This document shows positions 44,015 through 54,620 of a stretch of DNA of 64,000 nt, in pieces. The translations under genes were made by a program, and so were the position numbers. Below the pieces are notes generated by a model that was not told where the DNA came from, searched no databases, and was given only the letters and a program-made list of their open reading frames with translations. Location: assembly GCA_963667605.2 (NCBI GenBank), contig CAXXUZ010000002.1, positions 1-64,000 of the forward strand, read 5' to 3'. Position 1 is the stretch's first letter. Each line of letters starts with the position of its first letter. The stretch is from JADLGL01 sp963667605 (GTDB taxonomy: Bacteria; Pseudomonadota; Alphaproteobacteria; Rhizobiales; Kaistiaceae).

Positions 44015-44653
44015 CTAGGGCGCGGGAGGCGCGGCTGCATTGCCATTGATAACTTGCTCGATGCGGTCACGGTCGGGTGCTATCGCAGCGTCTTCTTCAA
44101 CCGGAGGGTCGGCGTCAACAGGATCAGCTCCGTCAATGGTCAGGTCTTCGCCACGAAGTCTTGCCAGCAACTCAGCCTCAATATCATCCGGCAAGACCCC
44201 TGCCAATTGCACGCTGAGATCGACCAGAATCGGGCGGGCTTCCGCATTTGTGATCCAATCGGGTTGCTCTTCCACCAGCCAGACAAAAAACGCGAAGGCG
44301 ACAACCACCAACAACAAGCCACGAGCTGCGCCGAACACGAACCCGAGCATCCGATCCAGCGAGCCGATTCGGCTGTCGATAACGAAATCGGCTATCTTCA
44401 TGGTGATGTAGGATGCCACCACCAAAACAACAATGAAGATCACCGCCACGGAGACGATCGTCGCCAGTGTTTCGTTCTCGATGTAGGGTTGGATGGCGCC
44501 GCGAAGGGATTCATACAGATAAAACGCCGCCACGGCGGCAATAAGCCAGGAAGCGACCGACAAGATTTCGCGCACGAACCCTCGCACCATTGCAAGGATT
44601 GCCGACACCAAAATGACCGCAATGACTATTATGTCGAACAGCGTGAGCGACAT
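44015..44653 (-). CDS. cvpA: CvpA family inner membrane protein
   Basis: 212 residues. Four hydrophobic helices in the first 130 residues, with the CvpA signature AMVRGFVREILSVASWL. Acidic C-terminal tail with many Asp and Glu. CvpA is the usual partner of purF. Function is poorly known (linked to envelope stress and colicin V export in enterics). Confidence 0.92.
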   Translation of the reverse strand: MSLTLFDIIVIAVILVSAILAMVRGFVREILSVASWLIAAVAAFYLYESLRGAIQPYIENETLATIVSVAVIFIVVLVVASYITMKIADFVIDSRIGSLDRMLGFVFGAARGLLLVVVAFAFFVWLVEEQPDWITNAEARPILVDLSVQLAGVLPDDIEAELLARLRGEDLTIDGADPVDADPPVEEDAAIAPDRDRIEQVINGNAAAPPAP

Positions 44654-44713
44654 TACTCGAGCTCTCGGCGCAGGTTAGCTCAGTCCCGGAACGAGGGCTC
44701 AGCTAGCACGATT

Positions 44714-46144
<1,431 letters not shown>

Positions 46145-46236
46145 TGCTCCCCGCCTTCAGCTGAAGGCGACATTAGCCTAGCTTGGAGATGAGAACAACA
46201 CATGAACAAAATTCGAGAAAGGAGCCGTGCGGATCG

Positions 46237-47352
46237 CTAGCCGAGGCCGACATAGGAGCGGACATGGCGGTCGCCGAGGCTGGTGAGGAGCTCATAGCCG
46301 ATCGTGCCGGCCCTGGCTGCGACATCATCGATGGCGAGCCGCGGCCCGAACAATTCCACCCAATCGCCTCGCCTGGCGCCATCGATTTCGGTGACATCGG
46401 CGACCATCAAATCCATCGAGATTCTGCCGACCAGCGGCGCGGCATGACCCCGAACGATCACGTTGGCGCCTTCCTTATTGTCGGTCGATCCGGATGCGCG
46501 GAGATATCCATCTGCATAGCCGATGCCGAGAACCGCCAATCGCGAATCGCGTCTCAGCGTTTGGCGCGCGCCATAGCCGACGACAGCGCCAGCCGTTGCT
46601 TCACGAATTTGCAGCACGCGCGCCTCGGCGGTGACCACCGTTTTCAGCGCCGGCCGGCCTCGAACCGCGCGGGCACCATAGAGGGCGATCCCCGGGCGGG
46701 TGACGTCGAACTGGTAATCGGGTCCAAGCATGATTCCGGCCGAATTGGCGAGCGAGGCCGACACGCCATGAAAGAGCGGCGCCATCTCGGCGAAGGCATC
46801 GCGCTGGCGTCGGTTCATCGGTCGATCCGGCTCGTTGGCGCAAGCGAGATGGCTCATGATCAGCGCCGGCTTGAGCGTTGCGGTGGTATCGCGATCGGCG
46901 GCCAGGGACCGCGCTTCATCGGCAGAAAGCCCGAGCCGGTTCATCCCGGTATCGATATGAACCGCCGGCTGGACCTGCCCTCCGGCTCGGCGCCAGCTGA
47001 CCCATTCGGCGATCTCGTCGGCCGAGCCAAGCACCGGGCGCAGATTGGTCGCTGCCAGGCGATCGGCGCTCCCAGCTATCAAGCCGTCAAGAACATAGAT
47101 CGTGGCAGCCGGCGCGGCCACCCGGACGTTTTCTCCCTCCGCCGCCGTCGCCACGAAGAACGTTCGGCAACCGGCCGCTGCGAGAGCACGAACCGCTGGG
47201 CCGACTCCGATGCCGTAGGCATTGGCCTTGACCACCGCCGAGGTCTCCGCCGTCGACGCAATCGCGGCAATCGTCCGCCAATTGTCGGCCAAAGCGTTGA
47301 GATCGATCGTGAGTCGCGCGCTGATCGAGGAGGCGTCCGAATGGTCGCGCAT
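46237..47352 (-). CDS. alr: Alanine racemase
   Basis: 371 residues. PLP Lys42 in AVVKANAYGIG, catalytic Tyr in VGYGARQTL, and HIDTGMNRLG. Interconverts L- and D-alanine for peptidoglycan, cytoplasmic. Preceded by dnaB, an order common in proteobacteria. Confidence 0.97.
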   Translation of the reverse strand: MRDHSDASSISARLTIDLNALADNWRTIAAIASTAETSAVVKANAYGIGVGPAVRALAAAGCRTFFVATAAEGENVRVAAPAATIYVLDGLIAGSADRLAATNLRPVLGSADEIAEWVSWRRAGGQVQPAVHIDTGMNRLGLSADEARSLAADRDTTATLKPALIMSHLACANEPDRPMNRRQRDAFAEMAPLFHGVSASLANSAGIMLGPDYQFDVTRPGIALYGARAVRGRPALKTVVTAEARVLQIREATAGAVVGYGARQTLRRDSRLAVLGIGYADGYLRASGSTDNKEGANVIVRGHAAPLVGRISMDLMVADVTEIDGARRGDWVELFGPRLAIDDVAARAGTIGYELLTSLGDRHVRSYVGLG

Positions 47353-47427
47353 GCCGGTGAGCCTAGCTAATTCCCGTGATGCGGTAGTGTTTGCTTGTAG
47401 CCAGCCGATGGCGGAAGCGAATCGTGG

Positions 47428-48918
47428 TCAGTCTTGATACCGCTCCGGCAGCCCGCTCGGCTTGGCCAGGTTCGAGAAGCGGGTGACCTCGGCCTCGAAC
47501 TGCAATTCGACCACGCCGGTCGGACCATGCCGTTGTTTGCCGACGATAATTTCGGCCCGGCCCGCTTGGGCCTCCATTTCGGCCTGCCATTTGAAGAATT
47601 CCTCGGTGCCTTCTTTGGGCTTCCGGCTCTTCAAATAGTACTCTTGGCGGAACACGAACATCACCACATCGGCATCCTGTTCGATCGAACCGGACTCGCG
47701 AAGATCGGACAGTAGCGGCCGCTTGTCCTCGCGTTGTTCGACCTGGCGCGATAGCTGTGACAGCGCTAGAATCGGAACGTTGAGTTCCTTTGCCAACGCC
47801 TTGAGATTGTTGGTTATCTCGGTGACCTCTTGCACCCGGTTCTCGCCGCCGCGACGACCGCCAGCTTGCAGCAATTGAATATAGTCAACCACTAGCAGAT
47901 CGAGCCCCCGCTGCCGCTTCAACCGCCGCGCCCGCGCTGCCAGCTGTGCGATCGCGAGCCCGCCGGTCTGGTCGATAAAAAGCGGTATGCGCTGGATCTC
48001 TCGAGCTACCTCAACGATCCGCGCGAACTGATCCTCATGGATCGAGCCACGCCTGATGTCGGAGGAAGGAACGGCGGTCTGCTCGGCGATAATTCTGGTC
48101 GCCAATTGCTCAGCCGACATTTCCAGCGAAAAGAACCCGACCACGCCCCCATTGACGGTCCTGACAATCCCGTCAGGACCGGGCTCACCGCGCCACGCCG
48201 CAGCGATGTTGAAGGCGACATTGGTCGCAAGTGCCGTCTTGCCCATGCCTGGGCGGCCAGCCAGGATCACGAGATCGGAGGGCTGGAAGCCACCGACCAA
48301 TCGGTCGAGATCATCAAGGCCCGTGGCGAGACCTGAAAGATGGCCGTCGCGCTTGTAGGCGGCGCTCGCCATGTCGATGGCGTGGGTCAGCGCCGCCTCG
48401 AAATTACTGAAGCCGCCTTCGAATCGGCCGCTTTCGGCGAGCTCGAACAATCGCCGTTCGGCGTCTTCGATTTGGGCGCGCGGCGCCATGTCGATTGGCG
48501 CGTCATAGGCGATGTTGACCATGTCCTCGCCGATCAGAATCAACGAGCGACGGAGAGCGAGGTCGTAGATCGTCCGGCCATAATCGGCGGCATTGATGAT
48601 CGTGGTGGCTTCGGCTGCGAGCCTCGCCAAATATTGCGCCGGGGTGAATTCGGCGACGCGGAGATCTGCCGGCAGGAAGGTCTTTACCGTGACCGGGGTG
48701 GCGGTCTTGCCTGCGCGGATGATCTCAGCCGCAATCTCATAGATCCGACCGTGAATCGGTTCGGAGAAATGGCTCGGCTCAAGAAAATCAGAGACACGAT
48801 AGAATGCCTCATTGTTGATCAGAATCGCGCCGATCAAGGCCTGCTCGGCTTCAAGATTCTGTGGCGCGGTGCGGTAGTGTTCGCCGCTCTCTTCGAGCTG
48901 ACGGGCGGGAAGGTTCAT
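47428..48918 (-). CDS. dnaB: Replicative DNA helicase DnaB
   Basis: 496 residues. N-terminal domain (PQNLEAEQALIGAILINN), then RecA-like domain with Walker A GRPGMGKTALATNVA, DYIQLL (Walker B) and SQLSRQVEQREDKRP. Unwinds DNA at the replication fork. AAGGAACG ribosome site before ATG 48918. No intein. Confidence 0.98.
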   Translation of the reverse strand: MNLPARQLEESGEHYRTAPQNLEAEQALIGAILINNEAFYRVSDFLEPSHFSEPIHGRIYEIAAEIIRAGKTATPVTVKTFLPADLRVAEFTPAQYLARLAAEATTIINAADYGRTIYDLALRRSLILIGEDMVNIAYDAPIDMAPRAQIEDAERRLFELAESGRFEGGFSNFEAALTHAIDMASAAYKRDGHLSGLATGLDDLDRLVGGFQPSDLVILAGRPGMGKTALATNVAFNIAAAWRGEPGPDGIVRTVNGGVVGFFSLEMSAEQLATRIIAEQTAVPSSDIRRGSIHEDQFARIVEVAREIQRIPLFIDQTGGLAIAQLAARARRLKRQRGLDLLVVDYIQLLQAGGRRGGENRVQEVTEITNNLKALAKELNVPILALSQLSRQVEQREDKRPLLSDLRESGSIEQDADVVMFVFRQEYYLKSRKPKEGTEEFFKWQAEMEAQAGRAEIIVGKQRHGPTGVVELQFEAEVTRFSNLAKPSGLPERYQD

Positions 48919-49218
48919 GTCGTTCTGCGTTCCTTGTCGATAGCCGATCTAGCTCACTCGATGCCGCCGGTCGAACCCGAACCTGACCGAGTCCAGCATT
49001 GGACCCCGCAACCCTCGCAATCAACAGCAGCGACGCGATGTCCAATTTCCTGCTTGTCACGACCTATGCCGCGGCAGCGCTCGGTTCTATGCGATTCGTT
49101 CACACCGGTCGGCAGCGTTGGGTTAATTTTAGGCTTGACTCTGGAAGCGTCGACGGCCCCGCCGGTTCGGTCCGGCGCGCATAACTAGCAAATGCAAGCC
49201 CGGCGGCCCGGTTTGGCG
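48919..49218. other. Gap between dnaB and cfa
   Basis: 300 bases. Contains the dnaB leader with AAGGA. No gene or clear terminator seen. Confidence 0.5.
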
Positions 49219-50589
49219 CTACGGCGATTCGCCGGGCGTTCGCCGTCGCGTGCGTCCGCGCGCTTCCGCGCTGCGCTTCGCGGATTCAGCCTTGCCGGTG
49301 TCGGTGCTCGCTTTTGCAGCAGTTCGGGCTCGACGCTTGGGCGCATCGCGGCTGGTGGCGGCAACCGGCCGCCGATCGCCGGCCCCACTCATCTTGGTAT
49401 CGGCGTATAGATAGTCGCGCGTGATCGGGACCGCACCGATCTCCTTGGCAAGCTGCAGTTGGAACACCACCAATGTGCGGTGGAGGAAAGCGGTCTCGCA
49501 AATCTGCAGATAGAACTCCCACATCCGGCAGAATCGTTCGTCGAACATCTCGGCGATCTCACCGCGCCGCGCCTGGAATCGTTCGTCCCATGCCGCCAGT
49601 GTCTTGCCGTAATGGGTCCGCAGCATTTCGAAGTCACAGAGCCACATGCCGCGGCTTTCGATCAATGGCGCCAAATGCGAAATGCTTGGCAGATAGGCGC
49701 CCGGGAAGATGTATTTCTGCGTCCAGGCATTGATCGAGTCCGGTACCGTCATCCGGCCGATCGTATGCAGCAGCGCGACACCGTCCGCCTTCAGCAGCCG
49801 GTCGAGATGGTCGAAGAACTCGCCGAAATTTCGCCATCCGACATGCTCGAACATCCCGACGGAGACGATGCGGTCATAGCTCCCCGCTTCGTCCCGATAG
49901 TCGAGCAGTTTGAACGTCACGCGGTCGGTGAGGCCTTCCTCCTGTGCCCGCCGCAGCGACGTTTGATATTGGTCCTTCGACAGTGTGACGCCGGTGACAT
50001 GGACGTCGTAATCGCGGGCGAGGGTAAGCGCCAGGCCGCCCCAGCCGGAACCGATATCAAGCACCTTCATCCCTGGCTCCAGCAGGAGTTTGCGGGCGAT
50101 GTGGCGCTTCTTGTCGCGCTGCGCTTGTTCCAGCGAATTGACGCCCTCACGCCAATAAGCGCAAGAATATTGCATATCGTCGTCGAGGAACATTTCGTAC
50201 AGGCGGTGGTCGATATCGTAGTGATGTTGGACGTTTCTCGATGCCCGTTTGCCGTCATTGCGTCGTGCTAGTGCCGCCATCTTGGCAAGGGTATTGCCGA
50301 CAAAACCGGTCGGTTCGCGACCTTCTGACGAAATCAGGACGATCTGCAGAAAATCACGGAGCGAACCGTCCTCGAGACTATACGAGCGCTCCATATAGCC
50401 TTCGCCGAGCATCAGTTGCGGGCTACGCAACAGACGCCGAATGAACTTCGGGTCGTGAATATGCATGGTGACCGTAGGACCGGCGCCGGGCTTGCCGAAC
50501 GTCTGGCGTTCGCCCTTGGCGCCAATCACGGTCAATTCGCCATGCGTAATCAGACGATTGAGTAGTCGGTCAAGCGGGAACAGGGACAT
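49219..50589 (-). CDS. cfa: Cyclopropane-fatty-acyl-phospholipid synthase family
   Basis: 456 residues. SAM-binding GMKVLDIGSGWGGLALTLAR, GMFEHVGWRNFGEFF and FPGAYLPS mark the Cfa family. It adds a methylene bridge to unsaturated phospholipid chains in the inner membrane. Length is larger than the E. coli enzyme (382) because of a basic, Arg/Ala-rich tail (about 405-456), perhaps membrane-binding. Confidence 0.93.
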   Translation of the reverse strand: MSLFPLDRLLNRLITHGELTVIGAKGERQTFGKPGAGPTVTMHIHDPKFIRRLLRSPQLMLGEGYMERSYSLEDGSLRDFLQIVLISSEGREPTGFVGNTLAKMAALARRNDGKRASRNVQHHYDIDHRLYEMFLDDDMQYSCAYWREGVNSLEQAQRDKKRHIARKLLLEPGMKVLDIGSGWGGLALTLARDYDVHVTGVTLSKDQYQTSLRRAQEEGLTDRVTFKLLDYRDEAGSYDRIVSVGMFEHVGWRNFGEFFDHLDRLLKADGVALLHTIGRMTVPDSINAWTQKYIFPGAYLPSISHLAPLIESRGMWLCDFEMLRTHYGKTLAAWDERFQARRGEIAEMFDERFCRMWEFYLQICETAFLHRTLVVFQLQLAKEIGAVPITRDYLYADTKMSGAGDRRPVAATSRDAPKRRARTAAKASTDTGKAESAKRSAEARGRTRRRTPGESP

Positions 50590-50672
50590 TGCTTGCCCTC
50601 CATCCCCGGGATTCTATCCCGATATCTCGTCGGGGCAAGGTCAAAAAAAAGCCCGATGATCGCAAGCGAACC

Positions 50673-51329
50673 TCAGTCCTTCTCTTCCAGCGACTCCGCG
50701 GCGTCATCCGACTCGGCCGCAACAGCTGCAGCTATCTCCGACTCGGCGTCTTCGGTCTCGGCCGTCTCGGCCATCTCGGTCTGAGAGGGCGTGGCTTCCT
50801 CGGTGTTCTCTTCGACGGGCTGTTCTTGGACGCCGGGTTCGGACATCGTCAGATCTTCGCCCTTGGCCTGCCGTTCGGCTTCGTCCGCCGACCGGGCCAC
50901 ATTGACGATGATATTAGCGCTGACGTCGGCGTGCAGCGTAATTGCGATGTTGTGCAGGCCGATCGTCTTGATCGGATGGCTGAGATCAACCTGGCTGCGG
51001 GCGACGCTGAACCCAGCTTCGGTCATCGCTTCGGCCAAGTCTCGCGGCGTCACCGAGCCATAAAGCTGTCCAGTCTCAGCTGCCTGACGCACCAGAACGA
51101 AAGAGTGGCCGCCGAGTTTCTCGGCGACGGTGGTCGCTTCCCCCTTGCGCTCTAGGTTTCGTACTTCGAGCTGAGTTCGCTGCGATTCGAACTGCTTGCG
51201 ATTTGCATCGTTGGAACGCAGGGCCTTCCCCTGTGGCAGCAGATAGTTGCGAGCATATCCATTGCGGACCCGGATTTCGTCGCCCATCTGGCCGAGGCGG
51301 GCGATGCGTTCAAGCAGGATTATTTGCAT
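50673..51329 (-). CDS. rplI: Ribosomal protein bL9
   Basis: 218 residues. MQIILLERIARLGQMGDEIR and VRNGYARNYLLPQGKA are the bL9 start. Longer than E. coli (149) because of an acidic Glu/Ala tail (about 150-218). Last gene of the rpsF-rpsR-rplI operon; a run of eight T on the minus strand follows at 50643-50650, possibly part of a terminator. Confidence 0.96.
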   Translation of the reverse strand: MQIILLERIARLGQMGDEIRVRNGYARNYLLPQGKALRSNDANRKQFESQRTQLEVRNLERKGEATTVAEKLGGHSFVLVRQAAETGQLYGSVTPRDLAEAMTEAGFSVARSQVDLSHPIKTIGLHNIAITLHADVSANIIVNVARSADEAERQAKGEDLTMSEPGVQEQPVEENTEEATPSQTEMAETAETEDAESEIAAAVAAESDDAAESLEEKD

Positions 51330-51339
51330 AGCTGCCTCC

Positions 51340-51588
51340 TCACTTGATCACATAGGGAAGCAGCCCAAGAAAGCGGGCCCGCTTGATCGCACGAGCCAGT
51401 TCGCGCTGGTTCTTGGCCGAGACTGCAGTAATCCGCGACGGGACAATTTTGCCCCGCTCGGAGATATAGCGCTGCAACAGCCGCACGTCTTTGTAATCGA
51501 TCTTCGGCGCGTCAGCGCCGGACAGGGGATCGGTCTTGCGGCGGCGGAAGAACGGTCGCCGTGTCGGCAATTGATTGATATCGACCAT
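51340..51588 (-). CDS. rpsR: Ribosomal protein bS18
   Basis: 82 residues. DYKDVRLLQRYISERGKIVP and ISAKNQRELARAIKRARFLG-type core (here VSAKNQREL). Start shares a base with the rpsF stop (TGATG). Binds bS6 on the small subunit platform. Confidence 0.97.
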   Translation of the reverse strand: MVDINQLPTRRPFFRRRKTDPLSGADAPKIDYKDVRLLQRYISERGKIVPSRITAVSAKNQRELARAIKRARFLGLLPYVIK

Positions 51589-52028
51589 CAGGAACTCTCC
51601 CCAACCGACCCAGTTGACTCCCGTCTCGGTGGCCGGTCGCGGCCGCCATAGCCCCGGCCGCCATAGCCCCGGCCGGGCGAGCGATCGCCGCGCCGATCGT
51701 CGTGATCACGTTTCTGCATCATCACCGACGGTCCGGTCTCATGCTCGTCGACGCGAAGTGTCAGATAGCGCAGGATGTCCTCATTGATCCGCATCTGCCG
51801 TTCCATTTCAGCGATCGCGGCCGGCGGCGCGGTGACATTCATCAACGTGTAGTATGCCCTTCGATTCTTTTGCAGCCGGAAGGCGAGCGACTTCAAGCCC
51901 CAATATTCGACCTTGCCGACTTCGCCGGCATTGTCGGCGATCACCGATTTGAAATGATCGACTAACGCCTCGACTTGCTGGCCCGACATGTCCTGTCGCG
52001 CCAGAAATACATGTTCATAAAGTGGCAT
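51588..52028 (-). CDS. rpsF: Ribosomal protein bS6
   Basis: 146 residues from ATG 52028. Core LYEHVFLARQDMSGQQVEAL and GLKSLAFRLQKNRRAYY. C-terminal RG-rich tail (RGYGGRGYGGRDRPPRR) is longer than in E. coli. Divergent from fabD. Confidence 0.96.
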   Translation of the reverse strand: MPLYEHVFLARQDMSGQQVEALVDHFKSVIADNAGEVGKVEYWGLKSLAFRLQKNRRAYYTLMNVTAPPAAIAEMERQMRINEDILRYLTLRVDEHETGPSVMMQKRDHDDRRGDRSPGRGYGGRGYGGRDRPPRRESTGSVGESS

Positions 52029-52333
52029 CTTAGCCTTTCCTCGACACAGCCGGCGCAAAGCCTCACCGAAGCCCCATTGCGAAAGGCGTCTCGGAGATCT
52101 TCGAGAGCGGCGACACTGGAGGCCGAGCCACCAATCGACTCTACGGCGCCAAGCCGCCCTCCGTTCAGTCACCAACCAGCATTCAGATCGCGGGTTATGA
52201 CGGAATTGGTGAGCCAAAACAAGGCATGACAGTGTTGCTCTGGTGTTCTTGACACGTCGGCATCTAGCGGAAACAAGGCGGGCAAACCAAAACGTGGCGG
52301 GACCAAGCCGCCCACAGTCCGAACAAGGCGGCG
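52029..52333. promoter_or_regulatory. Divergent promoter region rpsF/fabD
   Basis: 305 bases between the two start codons. TTGACA at 52249-52254 points to fabD; no good -10 at the usual distance. Otherwise no gene seen. Confidence 0.4.
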
Positions 52334-53275
52334 ATGTCGGTAGCTTTTATCTTTCCGGGGCAGGGGAGCCAGGCGCCGGGCATGGGCCGGGCATTGGCTG
52401 AGGCACACGCGGAGGCCGCCGATGTCTTCGAGATCATCGACCAGGCGCTCGGCGAGAAATTGTCTGCGACGCTCTGGCACGGGTCGACCGAGGAACTGAT
52501 TCTCACCAGGATTGCCCAACCGGGGCTGATGGCCGTTAGCCTCGCCGCCTATCACGTCTTGACGGCCATGATCGGATCGTTGCCGACATCGGTGACCTAT
52601 TTCGCAGGCCACTCTCTGGGCGAGTATTCGGCGCTCGCGGCGGCTGAGAGCTTCCAGCTCGCAGATGCGGCGAAGCTGCTCCGCCATCGCGGCGAGGCGA
52701 TGCAGCGGGCGGTGCCTCCCGGCGAAGGGGCGATGGCGGCTATCATCGGACTTGAGGCGCCCGATGTGGCGGCATTGGCTGAAGCGGTGGCAATGGACCA
52801 GATCTGCGAGATAGCCAATGACAATGGCGGCGGCCAGATTGTCTTGTCCGGTCACAAACAAGCGATCGACCGGGCCATTGTGTCGGCAAAGCAGCGCGGC
52901 GCAAAGCGGGCCGTCCTGCTCACTGTGAGCGCGCCATTTCACTCCAGCCTAATGCAACCGGCTGCCGACGAGATGGAACAAGCATTGGCCAAGGTCGCAA
53001 TCGCGGCACCTAGGGTTCCCGCTGTCGCAAATGTGACGGCAGCACCGCACGGTGATCCCGACTCGATCAGGCACAATCTGGTGGAGCAGATCACCGCCAC
53101 CGTTCGTTGGCGCGAATCAATTCGTTGGCTCGCGGGACAGGGAGTGACGCGTTTCGTCGAACTCGGAGCCGGAAAGGTCCTGACTGGCCTCGTCAGGCGC
53201 ATCGTTCCCGAGGCCGAGGCGGTTTCGGCCGGGACCCCTGAGGAAATCTCCGCTTTGGCGGAAATGTTGGCTTAA
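52334..53275 (+). CDS. fabD: Malonyl-CoA:ACP transacylase
   Basis: 313 residues. FIFPGQGSQAPGMG, catalytic Ser94 in GHSLGEYSAL, and APFHSSLM (His). Loads malonate onto ACP for fatty acid elongation. Heads the fabD-fabG-acpP-fabF cluster. Confidence 0.97.
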   Translation: MSVAFIFPGQGSQAPGMGRALAEAHAEAADVFEIIDQALGEKLSATLWHGSTEELILTRIAQPGLMAVSLAAYHVLTAMIGSLPTSVTYFAGHSLGEYSALAAAESFQLADAAKLLRHRGEAMQRAVPPGEGAMAAIIGLEAPDVAALAEAVAMDQICEIANDNGGGQIVLSGHKQAIDRAIVSAKQRGAKRAVLLTVSAPFHSSLMQPAADEMEQALAKVAIAAPRVPAVANVTAAPHGDPDSIRHNLVEQITATVRWRESIRWLAGQGVTRFVELGAGKVLTGLVRRIVPEAEAVSAGTPEEISALAEMLA

Positions 53276-53300
53276 TGGCAATGGTGTTCGAGAGCGTTTG

Positions 53301-54038
53301 ATGTTCCAACTCACCGACAAAGTCGCCCTTGTCACCGGCGCCACCGGCGGCATTGGTTCGGCAATTGCCCGCGCTCTGATCGACCAGGGGAGCCGGGTCG
53401 CGGTGACCGGCACGAGGAGCAATGTGCTTGACAAGCTAGTCGTTGATCTCGGCGAACGGAGCCATGCTTTTCCGTGCGATCTCGCTGATCGCGCGGCTGT
53501 AGACGCGCTTGCATCGGAAGTGGAGGAGCGGCTCGGGCCGATCGACATTTTGGTCAACAATGCCGGTATCACCCGCGACAATCTGGCCATAAGATTGTCT
53601 GACGAGGACTGGGACGCGGTGCTCGAGGTCGATCTCACCGCAGCCTTTCGCCTGACCCGAACGGTCCTGCGGGGCATGATTCGGCGCAGATCTGGTCGTA
53701 TCGTTTCGATTAGCTCTGTCGTCGGCGCTGCCGGCAATGCCGGCCAGGCCAATTACGCCGCTGCCAAGGCCGGGCTAATTGGCGTCACAATGAGCCTCGC
53801 CAAGGAAGTCGGCCGCCGAGGAATCACTGTCAATTGCATTGCACCGGGCTATATCGACACGCCGATGACCCTTGTTCTTGATGGCGCGCGCCGAGCCGCC
53901 GCGACTGCCGAGGTGCCCGCCGATCGATTCGGAACAGTAGCCGAAGTCGCTGCAGCTGTTGTGTTTTTGGCGAGCGACGAAGCGTCCTATATCACCGGCC
54001 AGACCTTGCACATCAATGGTGGCATGCACATGGCGTAA
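53301..54038 (+). CDS. fabG: 3-oxoacyl-ACP reductase
   Basis: 245 residues from ATG 53301 (TTG 53298 also possible). NADPH motif TGATGGIGSAIA, NNAG, catalytic Ser in SISSVVGAAG and Tyr-Lys in NYAAAKAG. Reduces beta-ketoacyl-ACP. Confidence 0.97.
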   Translation: MFQLTDKVALVTGATGGIGSAIARALIDQGSRVAVTGTRSNVLDKLVVDLGERSHAFPCDLADRAAVDALASEVEERLGPIDILVNNAGITRDNLAIRLSDEDWDAVLEVDLTAAFRLTRTVLRGMIRRRSGRIVSISSVVGAAGNAGQANYAAAKAGLIGVTMSLAKEVGRRGITVNCIAPGYIDTPMTLVLDGARRAAATAEVPADRFGTVAEVAAAVVFLASDEASYITGQTLHINGGMHMA

Positions 54039-54319
54039 CGCGTCCACTGCCTGTGGATTAAGCTACCTTGGGGCCGTTGGCACCGACTGCTGGCGCCCCT
54101 CAAAATTGTATGTTACCGGAAACACTTAATAGGGCTGGCGGCGATCAAATGCCGGGCGCGCCGTCGGCGTTGCATCGGGGGCGGAACAAGAAAAGTTGGG
54201 TCGACGTCCGTTTTTTTGTTTTTCTTGGCGGACACATTCGCTAGCAATGCCGCCGGCTCTGGACGATGGCAGGGCAAGTCTGTTTCAATTGGTCAAATAC
54301 AATCGAGGTTGAGCGAACA
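54039..54319 (+). promoter_or_regulatory. fabG-acpP intergenic region
   Basis: 281 bases. A T-rich tract (TTTTTTTGTTTTTC near 54210-54225) flanked by GTCCG/CGGAC may be a terminator for fabG. The rest should hold an acpP promoter; not identified exactly. Confidence 0.4.
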
Positions 54320-54562
54320 ATGAGCGATATCGCTGATCGGGTGAAGAAGATCGTGGTCGAGCATCTCGGCGTGGACACTGAAAAAGTGACCGACAATGCG
54401 AGCTTCATCGACGATCTTGGTGCCGACAGCCTCGACACGGTTGAGCTAGTGATGGCGTTTGAAGAGGAATTCGGCGTAGAGATCCCGGACGACGCAGCCG
54501 AGACCATCCTTACCGTCGGGGACGCGGTCGGCTTCCTCAAGAAGAACGCGACGGACGGCTGA
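54320..54562 (+). CDS. acpP: Acyl carrier protein
   Basis: 80 residues, strongly acidic. Phosphopantetheine Ser37 in GADSLDTVEL. Carries growing acyl chains. Confidence 0.98.
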   Translation: MSDIADRVKKIVVEHLGVDTEKVTDNASFIDDLGADSLDTVELVMAFEEEFGVEIPDDAAETILTVGDAVGFLKKNATDG

Positions 54563-54620
54563 GGCCCCTCGTCTGCAATGATGACGATCCGCTGGTTCTT
54601 GCCCGGCGAAGGACGAGAGA